This document shows positions 10,335 through 20,834 of a stretch of DNA of 56,306 nt, piece after piece. The stretch comes from Viridothelium virens. Lineage: Eukaryota > Ascomycota > Dothideomycetes > Trypetheliales > Trypetheliaceae. The translations under genes and the position numbers were made by a program. Each line of letters begins with the position of its first letter. Positions within the stretch are counted from its first letter, which is position 1. The notes below the pieces were generated by a model. The model ran no database searches and was not told where the DNA came from. It saw nothing but the letters and a program-made list of their open reading frames with translations. The stretch lies in assembly GCA_010094025.1 (NCBI GenBank), contig ML991881.1:1-56306 (forward strand), read 5' to 3'.

Positions 10335-12941
10335 GTATCGAGTATATTGCAGGCGACGACTACTTTGCTATTCCCCACAACGCCCAGCTCCGCACCAACC
10401 TCAACGGCGACACAGCTTTGTCCAGCATATAACGGAACAGTCTACACAGACACATCAGGCGCTTCTTATGAGATACTCTGCAACACGGATAGTCCAGGCA
10501 CAGGTGTCGGCATTGTTACGAGCCAGCCAAGTTTTCAAGCATGTATCAATTACTGCAGTACTACGACGAGCTGCGTAGCAGTGTCTTGGATTTATCAAGG
10601 TGGTGGCGCATGCTACGAAAAGAGGAACGAGGGTCCTCTGTCGAGCAGCACTTCTACCCACTTTGCAGTGCTTCTTTCAATTTATAACGGGATTCCCTCC
10701 TCATCTGGTACCTCAAGCAGTTCTATGGCAACGGTTTCGACGCCAACAACCGCAAAGTCAGGTGACTTATCTCCCTCGTCATCTGTGACTTCTATCAGCT
10801 CAGCAACGGGAAGCTTAGCAACAGCAAGCTCAGGTCCAGCCGCAGACAGTCCCACGAACTCGACCTCTTCATTTTCCAATGTACCGGCTGTGCCTTTCCC
10901 TGGAGCCAGCATCATTGGCGGCTCAGCTTCATCAGCCACTTGTCCAGCTGCTAACGGAAGTATTTACAGCGTTAATGGAGAGGACTTCAAAATTTTCTGC
11001 GATGATGACAATCCCTCTGGACAAGGCATTGGAGGTGTCACGACCCAATCAACTGCCGAAGCTTGCTTCAATTATTGCGCTACATATCCCGGCTGTATCG
11101 CCGCTTCATACGTTCGAGCTGGTGGGACTTGCTATCTGAAATCATCGGAAGGCACTATTTCTAGCAACCCTGGTGTTACGTTTGGTATTCTTACGAATTA
11201 TTACTACGACATTACGCCACCCGCACCATCAGGATTCAGTTCATCAAGCTCTTCTCGCTCAGCTACGAGCTCGACCTCATCAGTTCCAAGTAATATTGTT
11301 TCTCCAGTGAGTAGTCCCTCAGGCTCTTCAGGACTAGCTATCAGTTCAAGTCCATCGGCCTCAGGCGCTACCACGCCTTCGATATCAAGTAGCAGTATCA
11401 CTTCCAGCGTAACGACTTCGTCCAGCTCTACAACGAATATTTCTGGAACTTCGCTCGTCACTTCTTCCACAACTGTGTCGACAAGCTCAAGTATTAGTGT
11501 CTCTGGTCCGTGGGTGACGCCCAACTCAGCCTCATCTTCGAATTCAAGTATCATTGGTTCTAGCTCTAGCAGTTTGACAACATCTGCGCCAACTTCCTCT
11601 ACTATTGGTTCTGGGGGCAACATTTCCAGCACTTCTAGTACTACTTTGAGTGGAAGCCAAGCAGTAGCCTCTACAAACACATCGGCTGCGGCAAGTATTC
11701 CCACCTCAAGTGCGTCTAGTGTTCCGTCATCTTCAAGTCCTACTCTGATTCCGTCAAATTCCACTGCTGGAAACTCTCCGAGCACACCAACAGGTGCTTC
11801 AAGTGTCCCACAAACCAGTCTTTCCAACAGCTCCTCAGCAGGAGGATCAAGTAGTGTACTATCACCACCTTACAGCAGTGCATCCGGAGCCCCTTTCAGC
11901 AATGTCTTAACAGCTCCTTTAGGCAGTGCGCCAGGCGTACCGACGTGGGCCAATACAGCCAATTCAAGCATTTCCGCACCAAGCGCAACCTCAAGCTTTC
12001 TCCCGAATAGTGTGATTTCTAGTACTGGGCCAGGTGTAGCAAGCTTCACGCCAAATACTCCTGTTATTAATGGGTCGACTTCAGGTGCCTTCTCGTTCAC
12101 CGGTCCTGTGAGCTCGTCGCCCCCTGCATCAAGTCCTACCTTGACCTACGTTCAGTCTTCTGGAGCGCCGAGCTCATCCGGATCCAGTGAATCTATCTCC
12201 AGCTTGACATCGTCATCAGCAGTGTTGTTGAGTAGCCCCTCAAATACAGCAACCTCGTCATCTGCAAGTACAGGATTGCCACAGACATCGGTCTCGTACA
12301 GCCCTTCGGCCTCGGCATCTCCAGTAACATTAAGTTCCGGATCAATGACAACACCAGCGACTCCACTATCTCAACCTCCAGCTATCAGCCAAACAACTGT
12401 TTCAGTCTCTCCCCTTCCCATTACAACAACGACGAAACCAAATATCACGACAATTACTGTTAGTGTTGGTACCTGCACCGCACCTGGACTGGGCTTGGGG
12501 GGAATGCTCCCATCCACCACAATAGTATTTACCACGCAAACTTTCACCTTGTGTCCAGGAGGAGCGACATGCTCGAGTGCAACAGGAGCGTCAGCAGCGG
12601 GCTGGGCAGGTCAGGGAGCGATCCCATTGAGTCTGATATCTCCCGGCTCAGCACCTCCTGGATTATCGCCCACAGGTTCGGGGCCGGTGCGAGCGACGGG
12701 AACAGCGAATACTGGGGTTGAGGATTCGGGCATTGGTGACAGCGGCAACTACGATTCTGGAGATTATGACTCTGGTGACTACGACTCGGGGGATTATGAT
12801 TCGGGCAATTGGGACTCCGGAAACTATGATACTGGGAAGTATGAAGCTGCGAACGGAAATCCAGGAACGGGAAGTGGAAGTGGGAGAGGAAAGGGCGAGA
12901 TGACTGGAGGCTTTATTGCGATGAGAGAAGGAGACAAATAG
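10335..12941 (+). CDS. Mucin-like secreted protein with two Apple/PAN-like modules (main exon)
   Basis: A long open frame of about 868 codons that lacks its own ATG near the start, so it needs an upstream exon. A plausible acceptor (ATCCAG) ends at 10334. Two homologous Cys-rich modules follow, about residues 28-115 and 195-290. Each starts CPA.NG..Y and contains six Cys with the pattern of fungal PAN/Apple domains (FxACINYC..., ...CYxK). The remainder is almost entirely Ser, Thr, Pro, Ala and Gly, as in heavily O-glycosylated wall proteins. Near residue 700 is a ITVSVGTCTAPGLGLGG block, and near the C-terminus a DSGNY-type pentapeptide repeat. No C-terminal hydrophobic GPI tail or membrane segment is visible. 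Apple modules bind carbohydrate or protein partners in characterised families. A cell-surface or adhesion role is inference. The likely signal peptide is at 8997. Confidence 0.75.
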   Translation, partial: VSSILQATTTLLFPTTPSSAPTSTATQLCPAYNGTVYTDTSGASYEILCNTDSPGTGVGIVTSQPSFQACINYCSTTTSCVAVSWIYQGGGACYEKRNEGPLSSSTSTHFAVLLSIYNGIPSSSGTSSSSMATVSTPTTAKSGDLSPSSSVTSISSATGSLATASSGPAADSPTNSTSSFSNVPAVPFPGASIIGGSASSATCPAANGSIYSVNGEDFKIFCDDDNPSGQGIGGVTTQSTAEACFNYCATYPGCIAASYVRAGGTCYLKSSEGTISSNPGVTFGILTNYYYDITPPAPSGFSSSSSSRSATSSTSSVPSNIVSPVSSPSGSSGLAISSSPSASGATTPSISSSSITSSVTTSSSSTTNISGTSLVTSSTTVSTSSSISVSGPWVTPNSASSSNSSIIGSSSSSLTTSAPTSSTIGSGGNISSTSSTTLSGSQAVASTNTSAAASIPTSSASSVPSSSSPTLIPSNSTAGNSPSTPTGASSVPQTSLSNSSSAGGSSSVLSPPYSSASGAPFSNVLTAPLGSAPGVPTWANTANSSISAPSATSSFLPNSVISSTGPGVASFTPNTPVINGSTSGAFSFTGPVSSSPPASSPTLTYVQSSGAPSSSGSSESISSLTSSSAVLLSSPSNTATSSSASTGLPQTSVSYSPSASASPVTLSSGSMTTPATPLSQPPAISQTTVSVSPLPITTTTKPNITTITVSVGTCTAPGLGLGGMLPSTTIVFTTQTFTLCPGGATCSSATGASAAGWAGQGAIPLSLISPGSAPPGLSPTGSGPVRATGTANTGVEDSGIGDSGNYDSGDYDSGDYDSGDYDSGNWDSGNYDTGKYEAANGNPGTGSGSGRGKGEMTGGFIAMREGDK
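12738..12842 (+). repeat. Seven tandem 15-bp units encoding D-S-G-(N/D)-(Y/W)
   Basis: In-frame units read DSGNY, DSGDY (three times), DSGNW, DSGNY and DTGKY. Codon usage differs between units (GAC/GAT, TCT/TCG/TCC), which argues against very recent slippage. The repeat lies close to the C-terminus of the Apple-domain protein. Confidence 0.85.
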
Positions 12942-13667
12942 AAGGATGGAGTGGGTTTGGGTTGCAGCATTTGCTGGCGTTCACTTATTTTAGGTTCCTC
13001 TCAGTGTTGAGCTGGGTGTTAAATCGTGGTACTGCGTGGTACTGCGTGATATTCTTGTGAATTACTCCATCGAGTAGTTAATCATTTAGGGCGTCCTAAA
13101 TATTCGTCCTTGATTTCGAGCGGTTGAGGTGATGTGGCAGGATGCCTAATGTTCGGTAGCAGCCAGTTGCAATTGGTGAAGATGACAGTGCATCGAAGTG
13201 ACAGTGATACGCAGGTGTCACAGAAGTTGAAGGATGAAACAAAGGAAACAGTTGATTGAAAGCAGATGATCTGTGATTAAAGAATAGGTTGGGCCGGGAG
13301 AGTTTCTTTGGACCGCCCCGTGCGACCTCGGCCCACCAATCACATCCCGGCTAAATCCGCCAACGACATCATCCTGCCGCCGTTGACTTCCCCTTCTCTT
13401 CCCCTGCTACCCTGCACCTGCACTACTCTACATATCTCCATTACGTCTTCACACCTCATTTGGACGGTATCATTGAAACGCTCTGCAGTCCTCTTTTTCC
13501 TCCGAAGATGGTGTGGTCGCGCTCCTGCCTTTAAGCCGAACAATCGTGGGCGGCAAACTGCGCCCCAATTTAACTTTGGCCTTGTCGCAGCATCCTAGTC
13601 TGTCAAAGTGGCCGAGTAAGTCGTCCTTGTCTCCCCACCGACTCCCACCCACGCGGAAGTCGCACCC
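12942..13667. other. Interval between Apple-domain gene and Sec2-like gene
   Basis: No additional gene seen. A direct repeat of the type CGTGGTACTG occurs at about 13024-13045. Before the Sec2-like start there is a CCAAT motif near 13335 and a CT-rich tract near 13380-13415. Both are common in fungal promoters. Confidence 0.45.
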
Positions 13668-16478
13668 ATGAGCACCTCTAATCCAGCGCGCAGCTTCCTC
13701 TTTGTCGGTGGTTGGGGCCACGGGGGCTCTGGCTTCAAACGCCCCAACGGTTTCCGCTCCAAGACTTCAAATCAAAATCTCAAAGAAACAGCCTTGAAAT
13801 CGAATGTTACCTCTCCGCAGGCGGCAAACATGGCCGCCGTCCAGCACCCAAGAAGTGCTCCAAGCTACTTTCACTCTCGGAATACATCAAGTGGACTGAA
13901 CACCTTGCCAGATCCTCGCTCACCCAGCCCTTCAACGCTTCAACGCAGTGATTCCCACCCAGACCTGAGTAATGAAGTCGCCACGCTTAGTACCAAACTG
14001 ATCAACGCCATCAACCACCAAACAAACCTTGACGACTCGTTACAATCCGCCAGAGCCGAACTAGATGCTGCGAGAGAGAACATTGCTCAATTGGAGGCCG
14101 CAAATCGTGAACATACCAAGCAATCCGAGCAAGGTCTTCTAGTCAGCCGCGCCGAGTATGATCGCATGCTCGCGCAGCTCTCCAAGGAGCTCAATGTGGA
14201 AAGACAGTCAAGAGCAACTGCAGAAAAGGACAAGAAGCGCATCGAAGGCGAGCTAGAAAATCTCACGACCGCATTATTCGAAGAAGCCAATCAGATGGTT
14301 GCTGCTGCTCGAAAAGACAAGGAGGCCTCTGAGATTCGTAATAAGCAGCTTAGATCACAACTCAATGACACGGAACTCCTCCTCGCTTCACAGCAAGAAC
14401 AGCTTCAGGATCTCAAAGCAGTCATGGAGAAGATGGAGTCTGAACGCGACGAAAATGAATCGAATCCGCAAATGTCAACAGCCCCCTCGACACCAGCATT
14501 GGACAAGATGAACAGAATGTTCGATTCAAGCATGCCATCGCCATATACTCCAGGTCAGCATGTCAGCCCTGAACACCCTCTGCATTTCGATCATCTCATC
14601 CAACCCATGCTCCGACATGATGTCCAAGCCTATGACGACTTCCACGCGCTCTTCAAAGCATCAAGCAATGCTCCAAGTCGGACACCAAGTGGCAATTATG
14701 GTAGTCTGCTTGGGTTAGCGTCATTGAACAATAACAGTTCCACAAGTGTCAATCAGCAGTCAAACAACTCCACATCCAAAACCTTCTCCCGCTCACATAT
14801 GGGTTCAGTCCCATCTGCTGCTTCTCAGTCAGCTTCCCCCAACAATTCAGGGTCATTCGGTAGTGATGCACAACCTCCTCCTCTGAAGGACACCAAATTC
14901 TACAAACGCGTCCTCTCGGAAGATATCGAGCCCACTCTCCGCCTTGACCTCGCACCCTCGCTTTCCTTTTTCAATCGCCGTAGTCTCCTTTCGAGCATAG
15001 CATCCGGCTCATTAGCAATCGAACCCTTCTCCGCACCAACGGTCAATTACGGACCCACTCCCCTGTTTCCTTGCACATTATGTGGTGAGAACAAGAAGGG
15101 TGATAAATACGTACGGCGGTGGAGAATGAAAGCAAGTGATGAGGAGGGTGCGCAAAGATGGGCATTGTGCGAATGGTGTTGTACGAGAGTGAGAAGCTCA
15201 GCTGAGCTGGCAGGATTTCTACGCACTCTCCAAAGGGGCATGTGGCGCAGCACGAGCGGTAATCGAAGGGTAAGCACCGACGGCAATGGCAAAGAAAATT
15301 CCAGTGAGGCAGAAAAAGAAAAGGAGGCAGGTAAAGAGGCGTGGGAGGAGTGCGTCAGCATCAGAGAGCGGATGTTCTGGGCCAGAGTTGGCGGTGGAGT
15401 CGTTCCGACTGCTACGAACGGTGAAAAAGGCCTTGGCGTCAGCAAAGTGGTTGACAGTCCCATGGTAGGGCAATCACTCACAGAGTCAGAAAGAGAAAGT
15501 CAGAGCAGAGCAAAGACAAGCACGGAAGAGATACGCTCAACAAAAGCCAACGAGGACTCAGACTCCGTTCCCCCCATAGAAACCCCCGACTCCAAACGTG
15601 AAGATCCCTTCACCGCAGCAGCAGCAACAAAGACAGCAGCCCTTCCACCCACCCCACCATCGCACCACCGCAAGAAATCCTCCGTCTCCGACCGACCCCT
15701 TCCCATCCCCCACCGGCAATCCGTCTCCTCTACCACCCCCGCCACATCCTCCTCCTCCATCCCGCTCGCCCATACCCTCTCCCGCGACATCCCCACCCCC
15801 GAAATCATCACGCACGAAGACATCCCCGCCACCACCGACGACGACACCCCTGCGACCCTCACTACTACCACCCCATCCAAACCCACCGCTGCCGACGACG
15901 CCGACGCCCGCGCCCGCGCCGTCGCCGCGCGCATCCGCCTCTTCAATGAGAAAGAGAAAGGTCTCGGCAAGGGCACGCGCAGCGAATGGCAGCGCAATAT
16001 TGGCGGTGGAGGCGACGCCCTGCGCGCGCGCGGCAGCACTGTGGCGGGTGGGGCGCCGAGCTGGCGCGATCGGAGTCGCCATCGCGATGGGGAGAAGAGT
16101 GAGCGCAGGGAGAGTCCGATGCCAGCGGTGCCGACGGTGGGGGCGCTGCATGTGAGGAAGGTGAGTGGGGAGGAGGGGAGTACGGGGAGGAAGAGTGGGG
16201 AGGGAGAGGGAGAGGGGAGGGGGAGGAGTGCCGAGAGGAGGAGTGGTCCGACGGAGGAGATGCGGTTTGATGTTGAGAGGAGGGTGGAGGAGGAGGTGAG
16301 GCGGGTGGAAGAGGAGAGGAAGGCTGCGGAGGAGGTTGGGGAGAATACTGTCGTTGCGGAGGAGGAGAGTGCTGCTGTGGAGGTGGACAGGGAGGAGCAT
16401 GAGACGCCGAGTCAAGAGCCGATGCCGATGAGCGAGAAGGATAGGAGCAGTCTTGATATCCCGGGAGCCTTCGACTAA
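13668..16478 (+). CDS. SEC2: Sec2-like Rab GDP/GTP exchange factor
   Basis: Single open frame of 936 residues. Residues about 100-260 form a long coiled coil with the Sec2p-domain character (segments LSTKLINAINHQTNLDDSLQ and LENLTTALFEEANQMVAAAR). In yeast Sec2 this dimer activates the Rab Sec4 on secretory vesicles. A second conserved block near residues 410-525 contains KFYKRVLSEDIEPTLRLDLA and a Cys-rich CTLCGEN...CEWCC region, as in filamentous-fungal Sec2 homologues. The C-terminal third is low complexity (Pro/Ser/Thr, then Glu/Arg-rich), with Glu/Arg coiled coil near the end. The start at 13668 is the first ATG in frame; Met55 is an alternative. Expected role: polarised exocytosis at hyphal tips. 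The gene symbol follows the family, not a sequence comparison. Confidence 0.8.
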   Translation: MSTSNPARSFLFVGGWGHGGSGFKRPNGFRSKTSNQNLKETALKSNVTSPQAANMAAVQHPRSAPSYFHSRNTSSGLNTLPDPRSPSPSTLQRSDSHPDLSNEVATLSTKLINAINHQTNLDDSLQSARAELDAARENIAQLEAANREHTKQSEQGLLVSRAEYDRMLAQLSKELNVERQSRATAEKDKKRIEGELENLTTALFEEANQMVAAARKDKEASEIRNKQLRSQLNDTELLLASQQEQLQDLKAVMEKMESERDENESNPQMSTAPSTPALDKMNRMFDSSMPSPYTPGQHVSPEHPLHFDHLIQPMLRHDVQAYDDFHALFKASSNAPSRTPSGNYGSLLGLASLNNNSSTSVNQQSNNSTSKTFSRSHMGSVPSAASQSASPNNSGSFGSDAQPPPLKDTKFYKRVLSEDIEPTLRLDLAPSLSFFNRRSLLSSIASGSLAIEPFSAPTVNYGPTPLFPCTLCGENKKGDKYVRRWRMKASDEEGAQRWALCEWCCTRVRSSAELAGFLRTLQRGMWRSTSGNRRVSTDGNGKENSSEAEKEKEAGKEAWEECVSIRERMFWARVGGGVVPTATNGEKGLGVSKVVDSPMVGQSLTESERESQSRAKTSTEEIRSTKANEDSDSVPPIETPDSKREDPFTAAAATKTAALPPTPPSHHRKKSSVSDRPLPIPHRQSVSSTTPATSSSSIPLAHTLSRDIPTPEIITHEDIPATTDDDTPATLTTTTPSKPTAADDADARARAVAARIRLFNEKEKGLGKGTRSEWQRNIGGGGDALRARGSTVAGGAPSWRDRSRHRDGEKSERRESPMPAVPTVGALHVRKVSGEEGSTGRKSGEGEGEGRGRSAERRSGPTEEMRFDVERRVEEEVRRVEEERKAAEEVGENTVVAEEESAAVEVDREEHETPSQEPMPMSEKDRSSLDIPGAFD

Positions 16479-17904
16479 ACTTGCCCTTCCAACACTCTGC
16501 CTTTATGGGCCATCCAAGCCTTCTTCACTTTCGGCCATCTTTCTTACATTCTGCAAGCTATCTATTTTCATTTGCCTTGGCTACAGTATTTTACAGCCAG
16601 TTCGAACGGAACCCCACTTTCGCGAAGAGGTATACACAACAATAGGGCGAGGAAAGGACAAAGGCAAAACGCATATTCATCAATGACGTACGATGATGAC
16701 CGCACAAAAATTACTTTGAAAACAGCTTTTATGCGTTCACTAGGGATCAACAATAGGGATTAGGAGATTCGGGCGGTCTTGACATATTCGGTCAAGGCTG
16801 GCATGGGATTCATGTTTCTCTAACGTATTTCGTGGTCATCCTTCACAGTCACTTTCTTGCAATATGTTCTTGTACAAATATGTATAGTCTGATATTTTCC
16901 ATTCGAGAAAATGAAGCGAAAACGGGTGAGGCTTCTGGGGAAGGGGTGGAAAATATGTACTAATAATAATGTGAATGGATGGGTATCTGAAATTAACCTA
17001 CAGTATATTATACTTCAACTCTGCAACGTATGCTTATAGAAAGAATGGTGTTGAATTTGTCATGGACAATGCAGGTCAGGGACAACGTCTTTTCCCCCAG
17101 AATATCTCTGTCTAGGTTTACGGAATGACATCCTTTATTATGTCGAGATGACGATAACATATCAGCAGTGACAGGACTCAAGTATTGCGAGCGTGGAGCT
17201 CATTATCAGAGAGTTCGCGTGGGTATAGCTTGAGCAAGGCACTCTCTCTACACTGTGGACGATAGTCAGCTGAATGAGGGGAAGCTATAGGGGCAAAGCG
17301 TGTGATGAGCAAAGTAGCAACTTCCATTGCTTCTGAGTGAGATTCAGTATTCTAGAATCCATTGATGGTTTGATCCCATAAGCTAGTATGTCCCGCTCCC
17401 CGTAATGCAAAGATATGCAAAGATGCCAAGGCGATTGTGCTCGCCAAATTCGCAGTGATGGAGTTCCCCGCAATGAATGCTACGCCTTCCATACCTAATA
17501 ATTCCCTGCTAAAACGCCAAAAATGCAAATATGCGATGCTCTGAACCCTGTCCAGCAACCAGGACAATGATACGCTTATCAGGGGAGCTGATGTAATTCC
17601 CATGTCCGGCATGAGCGCCGTGATAAAGGAAGGGGGGTTGAGGAAAAATATGCTTCTGTACGACCACGAAAACCCCTCAGTGAAAACTTTGCAGCTCAAC
17701 ACACATGTGAGACGGTGAAGAGCTGGCGAGCGAATATGAAACGTTCCAAGCGTCCACTTGCCTACCAGATGCTTCTGGACAAAAGATCCATAGTGCGGAC
17801 GCACGTAGTCCCATATCTAGAGCAGCCAGATCCTTGACTATATTATTGTTTCTTCAAACTGTATTCCGGAGATCGTCAGTCCCAGCCGCCTCTAACTCCA
17901 TCCA
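16479..17904. other. Convergent 3' interval, no gene seen
   Basis: About 1.4 kb lies between the ends of the Sec2-like gene and the minus-strand Zn2Cys6 gene. Open frames here are short or lack recognisable content. One of 150 codons on the minus strand at 17352-17804 has no motif and no splice logic, and was not accepted. Confidence 0.4.
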
Positions 17905-18619
17905 TCAGTTCGGAGGCCGCGACAGCTCCGACGAGCTCTGCGGCGGCGCCGACGACGACGGCTGCGGAAGGGAAGCAGGAGGCGGAGGAGGGCTCGACAA
18001 GTCCGACTGCGACCTCGACGCCACCTGCATCAGCAAGTCGCCGTCCTTGACGGACTGCAGCACGGCGAGCAGGTCGGAAGACGAGCGCATCCGCTCGAGG
18101 ATCTGGTGGGCTTCGGGCAGCGGCCGGGTGCGCAGGAAGGTGAACAGCTCCCAGAGGCGAGCCAGCTCCCGCTCCAGGTCGTCGTTCCGCCGCTTCAGCG
18201 CCATCATCCGTGACTCTTCGGGCTCGACGTCGTAGTGGCACGGGATGCCGCGCTGTTGGCAGGCGGTGCAGGCGGGTCGGACGCCATCGCACTGTAGACG
18301 GGTCGTATTGTGAGATATAATGAGCGGGATGCGGAAGCATGGGGGAGAGGGGGGGATGAGAACGGTGAGGAAGGGGTAGGGACTGTACCTTTGACTTCCG
18401 CCGGTGGCAAGCTTTACAAGCGGCGGCGACTTGTTGACGTTTCAGACGAGTCCAGCCGCTGCTGTGAGAAGGGCCGGATTCGGCGCCCGACGATTGCGGG
18501 CTGGCCACTGTTGTTGGGTGTGGTTGGAGTGGAGGATAGGCGGAGGAGGAGGAGTGGCGCGGTGGTGATGTGGACGAGGTAAAGACAGGCGGAGTTAGCC
18601 CCGAGGAAGACGACGACAT
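17905..18619 (-). CDS. Short Zn2Cys6 zinc-cluster protein
   Basis: Two exons, 18389-18619 and 17905-18291, with a 97-bp intron (GTACAG...TACAG) placed inside the zinc cluster after Lys77. The joined protein is 205 residues. The domain is Cys68, 71, 78, 85, 88 and 95 (spacing 2-6-6-2-6), preceded by a Ser/Pro-rich tail and WTRLKRQQVAAACKACHRRK. After the cluster come a linker and a short leucine-rich coiled coil (NDDLERELARLWELFTFL), suited to dimerisation, then a Ser/Pro-rich end. The fungal-specific middle homology domain common in this family is absent, and the protein is far shorter than the usual 500-900 residues. It may be a compact regulator or one that competes for sites. Target genes are not evident from neighbours. 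Confidence 0.8.
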
Positions 18620-19308
18620 GTCTTCAGAGCTCCTCCAGCGATGGCAGTGGCGTCAGAGAAGATGAGAATGAAGCGGGCTGAAAGAGTGGCCATGGACAAC
18701 GGGGTCAGAGATCGATCGCAGCTCTCGTTGGATACGAGAACATGGCGGAAGGATGGGCGAACGGTCGTATGGGCAAGTGCTCAGTGAGATGGTACTGTGG
18801 GCCAGAAAGGCATTCAGTTTTGACTTTGCCATCTTGGGGCGATTGCAGTGACATCGGATCTGTCTCCGACGCTAAGCCGCCGATGAGAGAAGCTGGGCAA
18901 GAACATGCGAGGCACACGAGGCCAGGCAGCGCGGTCCCGCCATGGAGAAGTGAAGTCGGTGATTGATCGAAGGGGGCAGATGGCCATGTGGATCCCTTCT
19001 TCCGTGACAACTCCGGATTGATGCCGGAAGGGAGGAGGGAAATGCGGTTTAGAGATAGGGAGATGGGCAAATTTCTCGCAGGCTGAAACAGAGGTCCAGC
19101 CTATCTTGGGTCGGGGCTACTGGCGTTAGGCTTTGATCTGCCATATTGCCATGTGCGCACCTCGTCCCTTACAATCCGAACATGTCCCAAGACGAGTTCT
19201 GGCCACCCGATGGCAGGAATATCCCAGTACTCTCAGCGTGTCCAGGCTCGTTGAGTACATGGAACCAGGCCGGAGCGAACTCCGTCCCCGCATCTGCTGC
19301 ATCCTGAC
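18620..19308. promoter_or_regulatory. Divergent interval between Zn2Cys6 gene and SET-domain gene
   Basis: A 689-bp spacer between two outward-facing starts. It should contain both promoters. No specific binding site is claimed. Confidence 0.4.
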
Positions 19309-20834
19309 ATGGAGAACTCTGGCGTGCCTGGTCCAGACCGTTTGATCAACTGGCTGCTGGACCACAACGCAAGCATTCAAGGCATTCGCCCTGCAGTCAT
19401 ACCCGGATCAGGCTTAGGTTTGCTTGCTGTGCACGCGTTGGAGGTGAGAACGCTGCTCTCGTCTCACGTTGTGCTCACACCATCCTACAGAAAGGTCAAA
19501 TTATCTTGTCGATCCCATCCTCCACCCTCTTGACCATCGATTCTCCCTACCTACGCAAACTCCGTTTACCACAGAAATGGACCACCCATGCAAAACTGGC
19601 GGTCACTCTCACTCTGTGGCAAGATGATCCGAAGTCGCCTCTGCAAGAATGGAGAGCGACCTTGCCCAAGCAGACCGACCTGGTCGAATCGATGCCATTG
19701 GTGTGGCCTGACGGACAACACTTCCTGACTCCAAAGGCAGCCTCTCACCTCGAGGAGCAGCGGAAGAAGCTGGAGCGTGATTGGAACGCTGCTGTCTCTG
19801 ACGCTATCCTGGCCGATACCAGCAGCACGCGCAAAACCTTCCTCTACTGTTGGTTGCTCGTAAACACCCGTTGCTTCTGGTGGGACTATCCTGCGCTTCC
19901 GAAGCACAGCCAGAAGCGGCGGAAGCTATCGCAGGACCCCCAAGAGTGCATGGCGCTGTGTCCCCTCATGGACCTTTTCAATCACAGCAGTCAAGGTGTA
20001 CGTGCACATCGTTCACCTCGTCCTGCGTTTTCCGCTAAATCTGCTTCTCATTCGCATTATGTGTAGTGCGAGGTCAACTTCACAAAAGCCGGCTACACCG
20101 CTACATGTGAGCGAGACTATGCGGAGGGAGAACAGGTCTGTGTGTCTTACGGGACTTTCGACAACGACTTCTTGCTCGTGGATTGTAAGTATTGGAAGCT
20201 ACAGAGAGCCGAAATGCGACATCCAAGACCGCTTATCCATGAGACCACATGCTAAGAGCCTACCTTGATTTTTCCAGATGGCTTCATCCTCCCACACAGT
20301 CACGACCCTGACATTGTGTCCGCTGACGCTATTTCCCTCGACCACCATATCCTCCCACGGTGCACTCCGCACCAGCTTACCCTCCTCAAATCCACCGGCT
20401 ACCACTCCAACTACGTCCTACACTCTAGCAGCGCTCCTTACGTTGCTTCTTCCACCTCCTGGCAGCCTTGTCACCGCACTGAAGTCGCCCTGCTTCTCCT
20501 TTCCGATTCCAAAGAATCGATTTGGCGCGCCTTTGTTGAAGGAAGAGCTCCCCAATTACAGAAGGGCCAAAGAGAAGTGGTAGGTCAGCTGTTGGCTCGG
20601 GTGTGCGAGGGACTACAGGAGGAAGCGGAGGACAGGCTGCGGAGTCTGAAGGCATTCAGTTCGGAGGACGAAGGGAGGAAAGAAGAAAACGAAAGAGTGG
20701 CTAGTACAGAGAACATAGAAAGAGGAGGGGAAGAAAAAGGCATTCCCCCAGCCGCGAAGAAAACGCTTGAGATGCGCTGGACGCAGATTCGTGATGTGGC
20801 AGCGCGCATGGTTGAGGATTTGAGAGCAAGTTAA
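19309..20834 (+). CDS. SET-domain lysine methyltransferase (SETD3/RKM/Rubisco-LSMT-like)
   Basis: Four exons: 19309-19443, 19491-19997, 20067-20184 and 20278-20834. Introns are GT-AG at 19444-19490, 19998-20066 and 20185-20277. The joined protein is 438 residues. The N-terminal SET segment is IRPAVIPGSGLGLLAVHALE with KGQIILSIPSS. An inserted helical region of about 90 residues follows, then the catalytic core MDLFNHSSQ and GEQVCVSYGTFDNDFLLVDY. That is the split-SET layout of S-adenosylmethionine-dependent protein lysine methyltransferases acting on non-histone proteins such as ribosomal proteins. The C-terminal part is helical and Glu-rich, resembling the Rubisco-LSMT substrate-binding domain. 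The asparagine-histidine pair of the SAM pocket and the SET Tyr are present. The substrate cannot be deduced. Confidence 0.88.

Noticed and set aside
11204-11827. Antisense open frame of 207 codons in the mucin-like gene
   Set aside because: It is the reverse of Ser/Thr-rich codons, giving a Leu/Val/Glu-rich artefact.
15500-16415. Long antisense open frames of 179 and 285 codons opposite the Sec2-like gene
   Set aside because: They mirror the low-complexity Pro/Ser/Glu-rich 3' part of the sense gene, which is stop-poor in all frames, and carry no domain.
17352-17804. Minus-strand frame of 150 codons
   Set aside because: No motif, no clear start context, and located in a convergent 3' interval.
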